In this document: positions 1-7,540 of the stretch, in pieces
Layout of the letters: the number at the start of each line of letters is the position of its first letter
Numbering within the stretch: the stretch's first letter is position 1
Source: Deinococcales bacterium
Lineage (GTDB): Bacteria > Deinococcota > Deinococci > Deinococcales > JAAFIG01
NCBI GenBank assembly: GCA_025352125.1
Contig: JANXTZ010000070.1
Coordinates: 1 to 38,150 of the forward strand
Direction of reading: 5' to 3'
DNA length: 38,150 nt
The notes under the pieces: model-generated
What the model saw: the letters and a program-made list of their open reading frames with translations, nothing else
What the model was told of the DNA's origin: nothing
The model's database searches: none
Made by a program: the position numbers and the translations under genes

Positions 1-4
1 CTAA

Positions 5-840
5 GAGCGTGTTTATGAAGGGTCAAGTCTCCTCAGTATCAATCGAATATTCGCCAAATACACCCATGATTCAGTGACTTCAGGTAAACCCTCGAAATCA
101 CGCACCAACCGCCTACACCGCGTTAACCACGCCAAAGACCGTTCGACAATCCAGCGTTTAGGTAAAACCTCAAACCCTTTGACATCATCACAGCGTTTGA
201 CAATCTCGAGCACCCACTTGCAAACTCGCATCGTCCACTCGACCAACAACCCTCTGTAACCTCCATCAGCCCAAACGAGTTTCAACCGAGGAAAACGCAA
301 CCGAGCCTTGTCAAACACGAGTTTCGCCCCATCTCGATCTTGAATCGCGCCATGCGTCACCAGAACGAACAACATCAAACCTAGACTGTCTACCAGCACG
401 TGACGTTTGCGACCATTGGTCTTCTTACCAGCATCAACACCTCGAATGCCTGCTTGAGGGCTGCAACGCAGGGTTTGCGAGTCCATAATGGCAGCACTGG
501 GTTCTGGGTCACGACCAAGTGCTTTTCTGGCTTGTCTGACAAGCTTACGATTGATAGCAGCCCAAAGCTCGTCTTTTTGAAATCGTCTGAAGTATGAGTA
601 AACGGTTTGCCATTTTGGGAAGTCATGTGGGAGGTCGCGCCAGACGCAGCCGTTACGAAGAACGTAGAGGATGGCATTGATGATATCGAACATGTTCACG
701 GTTCTAGGCGCACCACCTGGTGAGGCATCAGGAATGAGGGGTTCGAGGCGTGTAAGCTGTTTGAGGGTGAGGTCGCTTGAGTAGGCTTTTCGTTTCACAG
801 CAGGAGTCTGACATGAACCTCACCCTTCATAAACACGCTC
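5..840 (-). mobile_element. IS5-family insertion sequence, complete
   Basis: An 836-bp element bounded by perfect 19-bp inverted repeats at 5-23 and 822-840. A 3-bp duplication TAA flanks it (2-4 and 841-843), or CTAA if the repeat is trimmed by one base. It carries one transposase gene on the minus strand whose stop codon lies inside the left repeat. Perfect ends, an uninterrupted gene and a visible target duplication indicate a recent and probably functional insertion. A single reading frame and a short TNA-type target fit the IS427/IS1031 side of the IS5 family; the subgroup is inference. Confidence 0.92.
13..798 (-). CDS. IS5-family DDE transposase
   Basis: A 261-residue transposase starting at GTG; the nearest upstream ATG is out of frame. 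The N-terminal third (about residues 10-70) is the helical DUF4096-type region, with a WRDLP motif near residue 54. The catalytic DDE set is visible as the Asp of IMDSQTLR near 105, the Asp of WADGGYRG near 178 and the Glu of WIVERSLAW near 218, in the order and spacing usual for IS5 enzymes. The single frame with no frameshift signal separates it from two-frame IS427 relatives. It should bind the flanking 19-bp repeats and catalyse cut-and-paste movement. The gene contains only one CTCGAG site, fewer than typical host genes of this size here, which fits a foreign origin. Confidence 0.93.
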   Translation of the reverse strand: MKRKAYSSDLTLKQLTRLEPLIPDASPGGAPRTVNMFDIINAILYVLRNGCVWRDLPHDFPKWQTVYSYFRRFQKDELWAAINRKLVRQARKALGRDPEPSAAIMDSQTLRCSPQAGIRGVDAGKKTNGRKRHVLVDSLGLMLFVLVTHGAIQDRDGAKLVFDKARLRFPRLKLVWADGGYRGLLVEWTMRVCKWVLEIVKRCDDVKGFEVLPKRWIVERSLAWLTRCRRLVRDFEGLPEVTESWVYLANIRLILRRLDPS

Positions 841-843
841 TAA

Positions 844-1183
844 CAGTCGCAATGTTTTGGTTTTGCAGCGTAATTAAAACATTGCCCACATGATTGATCC
901 AATTCTATGAGAAAACGATTGAATTTCTTTTATGATTTTACCGATTGTAAGATTTTCACCTTGTGATGAACGTAATAACTCCATGAGATGCCAGATGAGC
1001 CGCAACATTTGAAATCTGAGATTGTTCAATTTCTTACCCTTCAATTTTGCGAACATACAATCAACTTCGACTGACACGAAGATTTTAATCTTGACCAGTT
1101 TCTCATTTAGCTTATCAAATCGCCACAATTCACAGCCACGAATCGGTGATTCTCATCTGGGGACGATGAACCCAGGGGGGATT
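844..1183. other. AT-rich spacer between the IS and the lipoprotein gene
   Basis: These 340 bp hold no recognisable gene and no CTCGAG. A minus-strand open frame (874-1128, 84 codons, Lys/Ile-rich, GTG start) matches nothing I know and may be chance or the remnant of an acquired gene. The right part carries a possible promoter for the lipoprotein gene. Confidence 0.4.
1091..1118 (+). promoter_or_regulatory. Possible promoter of the DUF11/GH114 lipoprotein gene
   Basis: TTGACC at 1091-1096 and TATCAA at 1113-1118 are separated by 16 bp and match 5/6 and 4/6 of the sigma-70 consensus. The leader to the ATG would be about 60 nt and ends in a strong Shine-Dalgarno run (AGGGGGG at 1174-1180). Confidence 0.35.
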
Positions 1184-3268
1184 ATGAATAAAGATCGAAA
1201 ATCATTAAAATTACTTCAATTTCTTTTCATCATGCTTTGCGCCACAGCTTTCATGTCCTGCAATCAGGATTCCGCCAATATTGCGGTTAACACCGACCTC
1301 GAGCTGAGCGTCAGCGCCCCAACACCAAGCGTTCAAATTGGTAAAAATTTGACGTTTGTGATCACAGTCAAGAATATTGGCGCAAACAACGCCAGTAACG
1401 TCACGGTGTTCAATCCGATTCCTCAAAATGCCAGCTTTGTTTCGGTCAGTTCTTCGCAAGGTTCTTGCGTTCAAAAAGACGGCACTGTGAGCTGTTCGCT
1501 TGGAAAACTTGCCATTTCAAGCACGGCAACCGTCAATCTGATCATGACCTCCAACACCGTTGGCACGATCAAAAACACCGCCAGCGTGGTCGCCACCGAG
1601 GTTGACGTGAGCACCGCCAACAACGTTGCCAGCTCGAGCGTGATCCTGCAAGCGCTGCCACCGCAGGCAAACTTACAACTGGCAGGCACGGTCGCGCCAA
1701 ATCCGGTGCAAATTGGTCAAAACCTGACATATACGTTTAACATCACCAACACTGGACCCGACACGGCAACCAGCATTCAATTTAGCGACATCTTGTCGCA
1801 AAATATTACCTATGTCTCGAGCACGACCAGCCAGGGTACCTGCACTTATGCCAATGTCAATTTGACTTTGACCTGCAATCTTGACACTTTGGCACTGAAT
1901 GGGACAGCTCAGGTGAAGTTGATTGCGACACCAAAAGCGACCGGAACACTGACCCAAAAGCCAACCTTACGCGCCGCCGAGATTGACCCAAACACTGCCA
2001 ACAACACGACCACCATCACAGCAAATGTTCAACCTGCGCCAGCCGTTCCAACCGCCGACCTGGGACTGAACATGAGTGCCATGCCCAATCCAGTGCCCAC
2101 AGGACAGAACCTGACCTATGCCATCACGCTGACCAATGCCGGACCTGACGCCGCCAGCAACGCTAAAATCATCAACCCATTGCCGCAAAACACCAGCTAC
2201 GTCTCGAGCACCACTTCGCTGGGAACGTGTACGGTTGCCACTGGCACATTGACTTGCAACCTTGGAACGTTGGCGACAAATGCCAGCGCCAGCATCAATC
2301 TGGTCGTGACCTCCAAAGTTCCTGGAACAATCACCAACAGCGCCACCGCCACAGCCACAGAATCTGACCCAGACACCAGCAACAACACCTCAAGTCTGGG
2401 CATCACCGTGCAAAACCCACCCACCCCAGGTACGATCAATTTGCCGCCCACAGGTAAAATTGGTTGGGATTGGCAAATCGGTGCCAGCGGCGACAGCAAC
2501 GTGACCGTACCAGCAGGCGTCACCTTGCTGGACTTGGACGGATTCAACATTTCTGCCAGCAAAATCGCCAGCCTCAAAGCCCAAGGCATTTACACGGTTT
2601 GTTACATCGACGCCGGCAGTTACGAGGACGGGCGTCCAGACTCGGGCTTGTATCCAGCGTACTTAAAAATTTACAAAGATGTGCAATGGAACGAATGGTT
2701 TCTTGATGTCAAAGATGTCTTCCGCCCCATTCAACCCGCCGGCACACAACTGGTCAACAACCAATGGGTGGACGCGAGTGGTAAACCCTTGACGGGAATG
2801 CCCACCGCAGGGGCATTCGCACTGTTGCTCGAGACTCGTTTTAAAATGTGCGCCGATAAAGGCTTTGACGCGCTCGAGCCTGACAATCTTCAAAACGATG
2901 AGAACGCGGGTGGCAAGGTGAGTTTGCAAGAGCAGATCGATTTCAACGGTTGGGTGGCAGACACGGCGCACAAGTACAATTTGGCGGCGTTTCAGAAAAA
3001 TGGTCCTGACAAGATTTTGTTGAAGGACAAGACGGGAAAGATGATGGTTGAGAAATTCGATGCGATCTTGAACGAGGAATGCCAGACGAACAGTGAATGT
3101 CCCCCGTTGGCAGAGTACGTGAAGCGAGGGAAGTTGGCATTGAACGCAGAATACGCTGGAACCTTGAATTGCACCACCTCAAATACATACACGATCAATT
3201 CGATTATGAAAGATTTAGGTTTGACTGGTGGTAATATGAGTGGTTACAAACGACAAAACTGCTCCTAA
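1184..3268 (+). CDS. Lipoprotein with three DUF11 repeats and a GH114-like domain
   Basis: A 694-residue exported protein. The ATG at 1184 is chosen because it follows AGGGGGG and begins a lipoprotein signal (KDRKSLKLL, hydrophobic core, lipobox FMSC with Cys26), although the frame stays open upstream. Three repeats of about 125 residues begin near 37, 162 and 291. Each has a GxNLTY/F strand, an N-x-GP/A-x-A turn, a C-x(6-10)-C pair and an end rich in TANN/TSNN; this is the DUF11 conserved-repeat Ig-like fold typical of surface stalks. From about residue 426 the protein resembles GH114 (endo-alpha-1,4-polygalactosaminidase, TM1410 group), with WDWQIG, YIDAGSYED (474-482) and GFDALEPDN (560-568), whose acidic residues are the likely active site. 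It probably hydrolyses a galactosamine-containing exopolysaccharide at the cell surface; the substrate is inferred. A terminator follows. Confidence 0.82.
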   Translation: MNKDRKSLKLLQFLFIMLCATAFMSCNQDSANIAVNTDLELSVSAPTPSVQIGKNLTFVITVKNIGANNASNVTVFNPIPQNASFVSVSSSQGSCVQKDGTVSCSLGKLAISSTATVNLIMTSNTVGTIKNTASVVATEVDVSTANNVASSSVILQALPPQANLQLAGTVAPNPVQIGQNLTYTFNITNTGPDTATSIQFSDILSQNITYVSSTTSQGTCTYANVNLTLTCNLDTLALNGTAQVKLIATPKATGTLTQKPTLRAAEIDPNTANNTTTITANVQPAPAVPTADLGLNMSAMPNPVPTGQNLTYAITLTNAGPDAASNAKIINPLPQNTSYVSSTTSLGTCTVATGTLTCNLGTLATNASASINLVVTSKVPGTITNSATATATESDPDTSNNTSSLGITVQNPPTPGTINLPPTGKIGWDWQIGASGDSNVTVPAGVTLLDLDGFNISASKIASLKAQGIYTVCYIDAGSYEDGRPDSGLYPAYLKIYKDVQWNEWFLDVKDVFRPIQPAGTQLVNNQWVDASGKPLTGMPTAGAFALLLETRFKMCADKGFDALEPDNLQNDENAGGKVSLQEQIDFNGWVADTAHKYNLAAFQKNGPDKILLKDKTGKMMVEKFDAILNEECQTNSECPPLAEYVKRGKLALNAEYAGTLNCTTSNTYTINSIMKDLGLTGGNMSGYKRQNCS

Positions 3269-3283
3269 AGAATTCCTCAAACG

Positions 3284-3317
3284 AAAGGCTCGAGTTTGAC
3301 GCTCGAGCCTTTTTCTT
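3284..3317 (+). terminator. Intrinsic terminator built on two CTCGAG sites
   Basis: An 11-bp stem (3284-3294 with 3302-3312), 7-nt loop and T-rich tail (TTTTTCTTATT). Each arm contains a complete CTCGAG, so the genome's iterated palindrome forms most of the stem. It follows the lipoprotein stop by 15 nt. Confidence 0.85.
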
Positions 3318-3358
3318 ATTCAGCTTGAATCCATGTCCTGGAATGGGTTTCATTAGGC

Positions 3359-3390
3359 TTGACACGTTGATCGCTTGAGTGGGTTAAACT
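3359..3390 (+). promoter_or_regulatory. Likely aquaporin promoter
   Basis: A perfect -35 TTGACA at 3359-3364 is followed by GTTAAACT (3383-3390). The -10 is either TTAAAC-like at about 18-19 bp or TAAACT at 20 bp; the latter hexamer recurs as a -10 elsewhere in this window. The gene has a normal leader with SD GGGGGAGG. Confidence 0.45.
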
Positions 3391-3416
3391 GAGCAATCGT
3401 ATTGGGGGAGGTTTTT

Positions 3417-4094
3417 ATGGCAGCCTTGATCGCAGAATTTATTGGTACGTTCGCCCTGATTTTTATTGGTGCTGGAACGATTGTGGCTTCTCCTGGCATA
3501 ACGGCGGCGGGCGCACTCGGAACGTTGGTTGGCATTGCCCTGGCACACGGTCTGACCATTGCGGCGTTCGGTTCGGCGACGGGTCATGTTTCCGGTGGAC
3601 ACCTCAACCCCGCCGTGACCGTGGCGATGATGGCAACGGGTCGAATTGATCCAGTGCGCGGCTTAATGTACATCGTGGCTCAGTGCCTGGGCGCGGTTTT
3701 TGCCGCATTCTTGCTGAACCTGGCAATGCCCGCCGATCTGGTCGCCGCCGCAAAACTTGGCACGCCGTTGCTGGCATCAAACATGACCGTGGTAGGCGGT
3801 ATCATCCTCGAGGCGATCACGACTTTCTTCTTGGTGTTCGTGATTTTTGGCACCGCCGTCGATGCCAGAGGACCCAAAATGGGCGCGTTGTTTATCGGTT
3901 TCACCGTGGCGCTCGACATATTGGCGATTGGACCCTTGACGGGCGCAGCCATGAACCCTGCCCGCAGCATTGGACCAGCCTTAATCAGTGGACACCTCGA
4001 GAATTTTTGGTTGTACTGGGTCGGACCTGTCATTGGTGCGGTGCTCGCCGCGTTTTTGTACTCGAGCACGCTCGAAAAATCCAGCGATACTTAA
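3417..4094 (+). CDS. Aquaporin / MIP-family channel
   Basis: A 225-residue, six-helix membrane channel of the major intrinsic protein family. The ATG at 3417 lies 5 nt after GGGGGAGG, which outweighs an in-frame TTG at 3402. Both pore half-helices are intact: HLNPAV near residue 62 and AMNPARS near residue 180. The residue that should be the helix-5 selectivity position aligns to Ile in DILAIGPL, as in plant tonoplast intrinsic proteins, rather than the His of AqpZ. That suggests a somewhat wider, less strictly water-selective pore; this is inference by eye. No extra loop typical of GlpF is evident. The stop codon directly abuts the stop codon of the convergent TPR gene with no bases between. 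Confidence 0.9.
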   Translation: MAALIAEFIGTFALIFIGAGTIVASPGITAAGALGTLVGIALAHGLTIAAFGSATGHVSGGHLNPAVTVAMMATGRIDPVRGLMYIVAQCLGAVFAAFLLNLAMPADLVAAAKLGTPLLASNMTVVGGIILEAITTFFLVFVIFGTAVDARGPKMGALFIGFTVALDILAIGPLTGAAMNPARSIGPALISGHLENFWLYWVGPVIGAVLAAFLYSSTLEKSSDT

Positions 4095-4856
4095 TTATTT
4101 GGACCGCAAGTTCTCAAATGCCTCTCGGGCGCGACCAAATTTGGGGTCGTGCTCGAGTGCTTTTAAGTACGCGCTCTTGGCTTCGTTAAAACGCGACAGG
4201 GCTTCCAGGGTTTGCCCGTACCAAAAATAGGCTTCAGCCCAGACCGGATGGTTGGCGGCATATTTGGCAGTCTCGAGCAGTTTGATGCAGCGCACAATCG
4301 AGGGTTCTGCCAGGCGGGCTTCAAATAAAGCCAGGTGCAACGCCGTTTGATGCACCCATGCCCAGGGTTGACTGGGATCGATGCGGCTTGCCGCCTGAAA
4401 AGCCTCGAGCGCTTGACGCAAATCGCCTTTGCGCCACGCCGCACCGCCCCAATCCATCGCGTAACGGTACAGACTCTGGTTCGGTACCCCTCGAGAATCG
4501 CCCAGAACGGAGTTGCGCAGGTGCAAGAGCGCCTGATCGACTTTTCCCAACGCCTCCAGAATCAGACCGTACTGCCATTCAAACTCTGCCCGAAACGAAA
4601 CCAACTTGATTGCCAAACGAATCTGATCTTCGGCTCTGGCTTGATTGACTGCCCCGCCCGTCAAGTAATACGCCCTCGCCAGCAAGAAATGCCCGTTGGG
4701 ATCATTCGGTTTGAGCTTTACAAACGGCTCGAGTTGCACAATCACGGTCTTCAAATCGCCAGCCTCAAGCTTGCTGCGCATGAGGGCTAAATCCGTGTTT
4801 TGAGCAAACACGTTTGAGCAAAGCCACAGACAAAAAAAGACCGCCAGAAGCTTCAT
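4095..4856 (-). CDS. Secreted tetratricopeptide-repeat protein
   Basis: A 253-residue protein with a signal peptide (MKLLAVFFCLWLCSNVFAQ, cleavage expected after FA-Q) followed by TPR-like helical pairs. Typical repeat residues are seen in GHFLLARAYYLTG, WQYGLILEALGKVDQALLHL, GDLRQALEAFQAASRIDPSQPWAW and YFWYGQTLEALSRFNEAKSAYLKALEHDP. It is probably a periplasmic or envelope scaffold; no enzyme domain is present. Its ATG overlaps the stop of the Hsp20 gene by 4 bp (ATGA), so the two are co-transcribed and translationally coupled. The partner is unknown, but coupling with a small heat shock protein suggests a stress or protein-quality role. Confidence 0.8.
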   Translation of the reverse strand: MKLLAVFFCLWLCSNVFAQNTDLALMRSKLEAGDLKTVIVQLEPFVKLKPNDPNGHFLLARAYYLTGGAVNQARAEDQIRLAIKLVSFRAEFEWQYGLILEALGKVDQALLHLRNSVLGDSRGVPNQSLYRYAMDWGGAAWRKGDLRQALEAFQAASRIDPSQPWAWVHQTALHLALFEARLAEPSIVRCIKLLETAKYAANHPVWAEAYFWYGQTLEALSRFNEAKSAYLKALEHDPKFGRAREAFENLRSK

Positions 4857-5254
4857 TCGTGTGGTGTGCCAGGTTCTATCGTGATGGTTCGAGAAAGTTT
4901 TGCAAACCGAATCTCGAGCTGACCGACACGGTATTGCGCCACCGCACTGTCCGACTGAACCGCCAGTGGAATCTCGAGTTCGCGTTCAAACACGCCCGAT
5001 GGACGCTCGAGCTTCACGCTGACGCCGTAGGTCTGGTTTTCTCGCCCGCCACGAATTGAAACCAGTTCGGCGTCGTGCGCAATCTCGAGCGTGCCCATGT
5101 CAATGCCTGGAGCGTCCAGCACCAGAATCAAGTCATCATCGGATTCAAACCAGTCGGCGGCAGGCGTCCAAATACCCGTGCCACCCGCTAGTTTTTCGAT
5201 GCGTTCCCGAATTTTGGAGAGTTGGTTGATCGGTTTCCAGGTGTCTAAATCCAT
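4853..5254 (-). CDS. Small heat shock protein, Hsp20/alpha-crystallin family
   Basis: A 133-residue ATP-independent chaperone that holds unfolding proteins. The alpha-crystallin domain spans about residues 29-120: WTPAADWFESDDDLILVLDAPGID, then strands ending in GVFERELEIPLAV (where the family has F-x-R-x-x-x-L-P). The usual A-x-x-x-G-V-L motif is weak (YRVGQLEIRF). A short C-terminal tail ends TIEPGTPHE, without a clear I-x-I anchor, although TITIEPG is close. There is no SD; TAAACT sits six nucleotides before the ATG, so the mRNA is probably leaderless. The stop overlaps the downstream TPR gene by 4 bp. Confidence 0.85.
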   Translation of the reverse strand: MDLDTWKPINQLSKIRERIEKLAGGTGIWTPAADWFESDDDLILVLDAPGIDMGTLEIAHDAELVSIRGGRENQTYGVSVKLERPSGVFERELEIPLAVQSDSAVAQYRVGQLEIRFAKLSRTITIEPGTPHE

Positions 5255-5260
5255 AGCTGG

Positions 5261-5266
5261 AGTTTA
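5261..5266 (-). promoter_or_regulatory. Leaderless -10 box of the Hsp20 gene
   Basis: TAAACT on the minus strand, exactly 6 nt before the ATG and with no SD between. The same hexamer at the same distance precedes the genes starting at 5717 and 22566. Just upstream is a 7-bp hairpin (5270-5276 with 5285-5291) that lacks a T-run and is not called a terminator. Confidence 0.6.
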
Positions 5267-5324
5267 GCAGGCTGCGATGTGGTGCGCAGCCCAAAGTTCA
5301 CTTTTCACGGTTTCAACCCTCAAT

Positions 5325-5717
5325 TCAGCGTTTCAGCAAACCCAAATAGTACACACCCTTTTTAAGCGCCGTCTCGAGCGCCTGCAATGCCGCCTCAAGA
5401 CTCGGAAAAGTTTCATCGGGCAGGGTGTCACGCAATTCTGGATTGTTTTTTTGCCCAAAACCTGCCCGCACGGTGTAGATCAAACCCTCGGCGGTCGTGT
5501 TGGTCGTCAGGTATGCCCACCAGCCAGGTTTTCCTGTGCTCGGGGTGGTCTTCAAAAACAAACCGTCATAATCGGTGGTTTCGACCGTCAAGCCCAAACC
5601 CGCTTGCTCGAGCGCGGTTTTTAAGGCATTCACTTTGGCAGCGATGGCGGTCTGGGCTTGGGCGCGATCTGATTGTCCACGGGCAAAGGCATCAAAAAAT
5701 TGAGTCTCCAGATTCAT
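5325..5717 (-). CDS. Conserved-looking small cytoplasmic protein, unknown function
   Basis: A 130-residue protein I do not recognise. It has no signal peptide or membrane segment. The N-terminal half is helical and Ala-rich (RAQAQTAIAAKVNALKTALE), followed by a beta-rich segment (VETTDYDGLFLKTTP, WWAYLTTNTT) and a closing amphipathic helix (SLEAALQALETALKKGVYY). A helix-beta-helix layout of this size would suit a small ligand-binding or adaptor protein; no function is inferred. Codon use and CTCGAG content (two sites) match the host. It is divergent from tyrA with only 48 bp between start codons. TAAACT lies 6 nt before the ATG. Confidence 0.7.
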   Translation of the reverse strand: MNLETQFFDAFARGQSDRAQAQTAIAAKVNALKTALEQAGLGLTVETTDYDGLFLKTTPSTGKPGWWAYLTTNTTAEGLIYTVRAGFGQKNNPELRDTLPDETFPSLEAALQALETALKKGVYYLGLLKR

Positions 5718-5723
5718 GCCAAC

Positions 5724-5729
5724 AGTTTA
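5724..5729 (-). promoter_or_regulatory. Leaderless -10 box of the 130-aa protein gene
   Basis: TAAACT on the minus strand, 6 nt before the ATG at 5717. A -35-like CTAACA lies 17 bp upstream (5747-5752). Confidence 0.6.
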
Positions 5730-5765
5730 CGCCGTTTGTCGATGCGTGTTAGCGTCTGAACCAGG

Positions 5766-6869
5766 ATGAGTGCCACCATTTTTTTTGAGTCAGTCTTGAT
5801 TGTCGGTGTGGGCTTGATCGGCGGCAGTGTTGCCAGGGGTTTGCGGGAACGTTTTCTGGCAGGCGAGATTGTGGGATTGGACAGCGATCCCGAAACGTTG
5901 ACCACCGCGCTCGGTTTGGGTGTGATCGATTCGGCGCATTTGAGCATCGGTGCCTGGGTCAAAAATGTTGATCTGGTGATACTTGCCGTTCCAGTGCGTG
6001 CCTTGCCTGGGACAATCAATCATTTGATTCCGTTTTTGTCAGAAACCTGCATCCTGACCGATGTCGGTTCGGTCAAAGCGCCACTCTTGGAAGGCATCTC
6101 GAGCTTTCCAAGTATTGTTCAAGAACGTTTTGTCGGTGGGCATCCAATGGCGGGTTCTGAACGCGCCGGTGTGCAGCACTCGAGCGCGAGTTTGCTGCAA
6201 AACGCCATTTGGGTGTTGACCCCAACCTCGCAAACCCAGGTTTTGGTGCTCGAGCGGGTGCAAGAACTGGTGGCGGCGTTGGGGGCGAATCCTGTGGTGC
6301 TCGAGCCGTCGGCACACGACAAGCTGGTTGCCACGGTGTCGCACTTGCCGTACCTCTCGGCGCTCGCCTTGACGCGCCTGATTGCGCGTCACGAGGACCG
6401 CGATGGTCTGGCGCTGCTCGCCGCCGGTGGTTTCCGTGATTTGACCCGCGTGGCTTCGGGTGATCCGCGCATGAGCCGCGACATGGTGGTCGAAAACCGT
6501 GCCGCTGTGCGCGAAGCCCTGCAACGTTACCGCATTGAGCTTGGGTTGCTCGAGGACATGCTCGAGACGCCAGAATTGCTCTTGGAGGCTGCCACCGAGG
6601 GCAAGCGCAGCCGTGACAGTCTGCCCGTGGTGCGGCGATCAATGCTGCCAGGACTTCACGATGTGGTGGTGCTGATTCCCGATCAGCCAGGCGAGTTTGC
6701 CCGCATCACAACCCTTCTGGGCAACGAATCTGTCAACATCAAAGACATTGAGGTGCTGGTCATGCGCGAACAGGGCGGTGCGGTGCGTTTGGGTTTCTCG
6801 AGTTCGGATGAAGCCAATCACGCCAAAATGCTGCTCGAGCAATCGGGCTATCCGGTTCGCGGACGTTGA
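5766..6869 (+). CDS. tyrA: Prephenate dehydrogenase with C-terminal ACT domain
   Basis: A 367-residue enzyme for oxidative decarboxylation of prephenate to 4-hydroxyphenylpyruvate in tyrosine synthesis. The N-terminal Rossmann domain has GVGLIGGS at 14-21 and an acidic strand end (GLDSDPE) typical of NAD specificity. The family signature GGHPMAGSERAG lies near residue 125, and the catalytic His is probably in VSHLPYLSALAL near 192. The helical dimerisation domain follows. Residues about 300-367 form an ACT domain (VVVLIPDQPGEFARITTLLG...NIKDIEVL), as in Bacillus-type TyrA, where it mediates feedback inhibition by tyrosine. The ATG at 5766 overlaps a weak SD (CCAGG). No other aromatic-pathway gene is adjacent. 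Confidence 0.93.
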   Translation: MSATIFFESVLIVGVGLIGGSVARGLRERFLAGEIVGLDSDPETLTTALGLGVIDSAHLSIGAWVKNVDLVILAVPVRALPGTINHLIPFLSETCILTDVGSVKAPLLEGISSFPSIVQERFVGGHPMAGSERAGVQHSSASLLQNAIWVLTPTSQTQVLVLERVQELVAALGANPVVLEPSAHDKLVATVSHLPYLSALALTRLIARHEDRDGLALLAAGGFRDLTRVASGDPRMSRDMVVENRAAVREALQRYRIELGLLEDMLETPELLLEAATEGKRSRDSLPVVRRSMLPGLHDVVVLIPDQPGEFARITTLLGNESVNIKDIEVLVMREQGGAVRLGFSSSDEANHAKMLLEQSGYPVRGR

Positions 6870-6901
6870 GCCTTTAACCACCCACATCGGCATTCGCTTG
6901 T

Positions 6902-6907
6902 TATACT
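6902..6907 (+). promoter_or_regulatory. Leaderless -10 box of the CvpA-like gene
   Basis: TATACT lies exactly 6 nt before the GTG start at 6914 and there is no SD. No clear -35 is visible because the region overlaps the 3' end of tyrA. Confidence 0.6.
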
Positions 6908-6913
6908 GATCCG

Positions 6914-7429
6914 GTGGATGTAACTTGGTTTGATTTGATCATGATGACCCTGCTGGCTGGTGTCGTGGTTATCGGTGCGCGGCGCGGTGTGGCAGGCTTG
7001 GTTGCCGGTCTGGGAGCGTTGCTCGCCTGGGTCATGATCAACATTGTGGCTGGCGTCGAACCGCTTCTGGGTTTGTTTCTGGGCGCGGCAACCGGTTTTG
7101 GACTTGCGATGCTCGCCAAATACATCAACACCATCCCAGCTTTCCAAACCAGCAGCGAAATGGTCTCATTGGCGCTCGGTTCAGTTGGCGGCTTGATCCT
7201 CGGTTTGGGTTTGGTGGCGGCGCTCAGTTTGGGATTTCCGACCCGTCAAAATCCGACCACCGGAAAATTCTTTTACCCCAGCGACAGTTTACCCAACTGG
7301 ATTTATGACGGGGTCAACCAATCGGTGATTCAAACATCCCTTTCCAAAGGGCGAGGCAACGGCGGCTTGGGTATTTGGAGCAGTTCAAAAACGATTCGCG
7401 CTTTTTTGCTGCCAGATCGAAACCGTTGA
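6914..7429 (+). CDS. CvpA-like small integral membrane protein
   Basis: A 171-residue protein starting at GTG; the ATG four bases later is out of frame. Hydrophobic segments cover about residues 5-25, 28-45, 48-68 and 85-108. These are rich in Gly/Ala and separated by short loops, followed by a polar C-terminal tail of about 55 residues. The opening (DLIMMTLLAGVVVIGARRGVAGLVAGLGALLAW) resembles CvpA/colicin V production family proteins, which have an analogous DxI...G..RG pattern, but the protein is divergent and the assignment is tentative. It sits between tyrA and the glmS ribozyme and starts from its own leaderless promoter. Confidence 0.65.
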   Translation: MDVTWFDLIMMTLLAGVVVIGARRGVAGLVAGLGALLAWVMINIVAGVEPLLGLFLGAATGFGLAMLAKYINTIPAFQTSSEMVSLALGSVGGLILGLGLVAALSLGFPTRQNPTTGKFFYPSDSLPNWIYDGVNQSVIQTSLSKGRGNGGLGIWSSSKTIRAFLLPDRNR

Positions 7430-7475
7430 ACACGGACAAAACGTGCGTTCATTACACACATCACTCATCTTGCTG

Positions 7476-7481
7476 TATGAT
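7476..7481 (+). promoter_or_regulatory. Promoter -10 of the glmS ribozyme transcript
   Basis: TATGAT preceded by TG (TGTATGAT). A weak TTACAC lies 18 bp upstream. Transcription would start near 7488, leaving about 57 nt before the ribozyme cleavage site. That leader contains an orphan strong SD-like AGGAGGT (7512-7518) with no start codon in useful range. Confidence 0.5.
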
Positions 7482-7540
7482 CTTTGAATCTCGAGCCTGG
7501 TTTCGAGGGATAGGAGGTCCAGCGAACAACACCGTATTCG

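Noticed and set aside
874..1128. An 84-codon minus-strand frame next to the IS
   Set aside because: Lys/Ile-rich, unrecognisable and with a weak GTG start; kept only as a note in the spacer entry.
5270..5291. Hairpin GGCTGCG/CGCAGCC as a terminator
   Set aside because: No T-run follows on either strand and it lies directly upstream of the Hsp20 -10 box.
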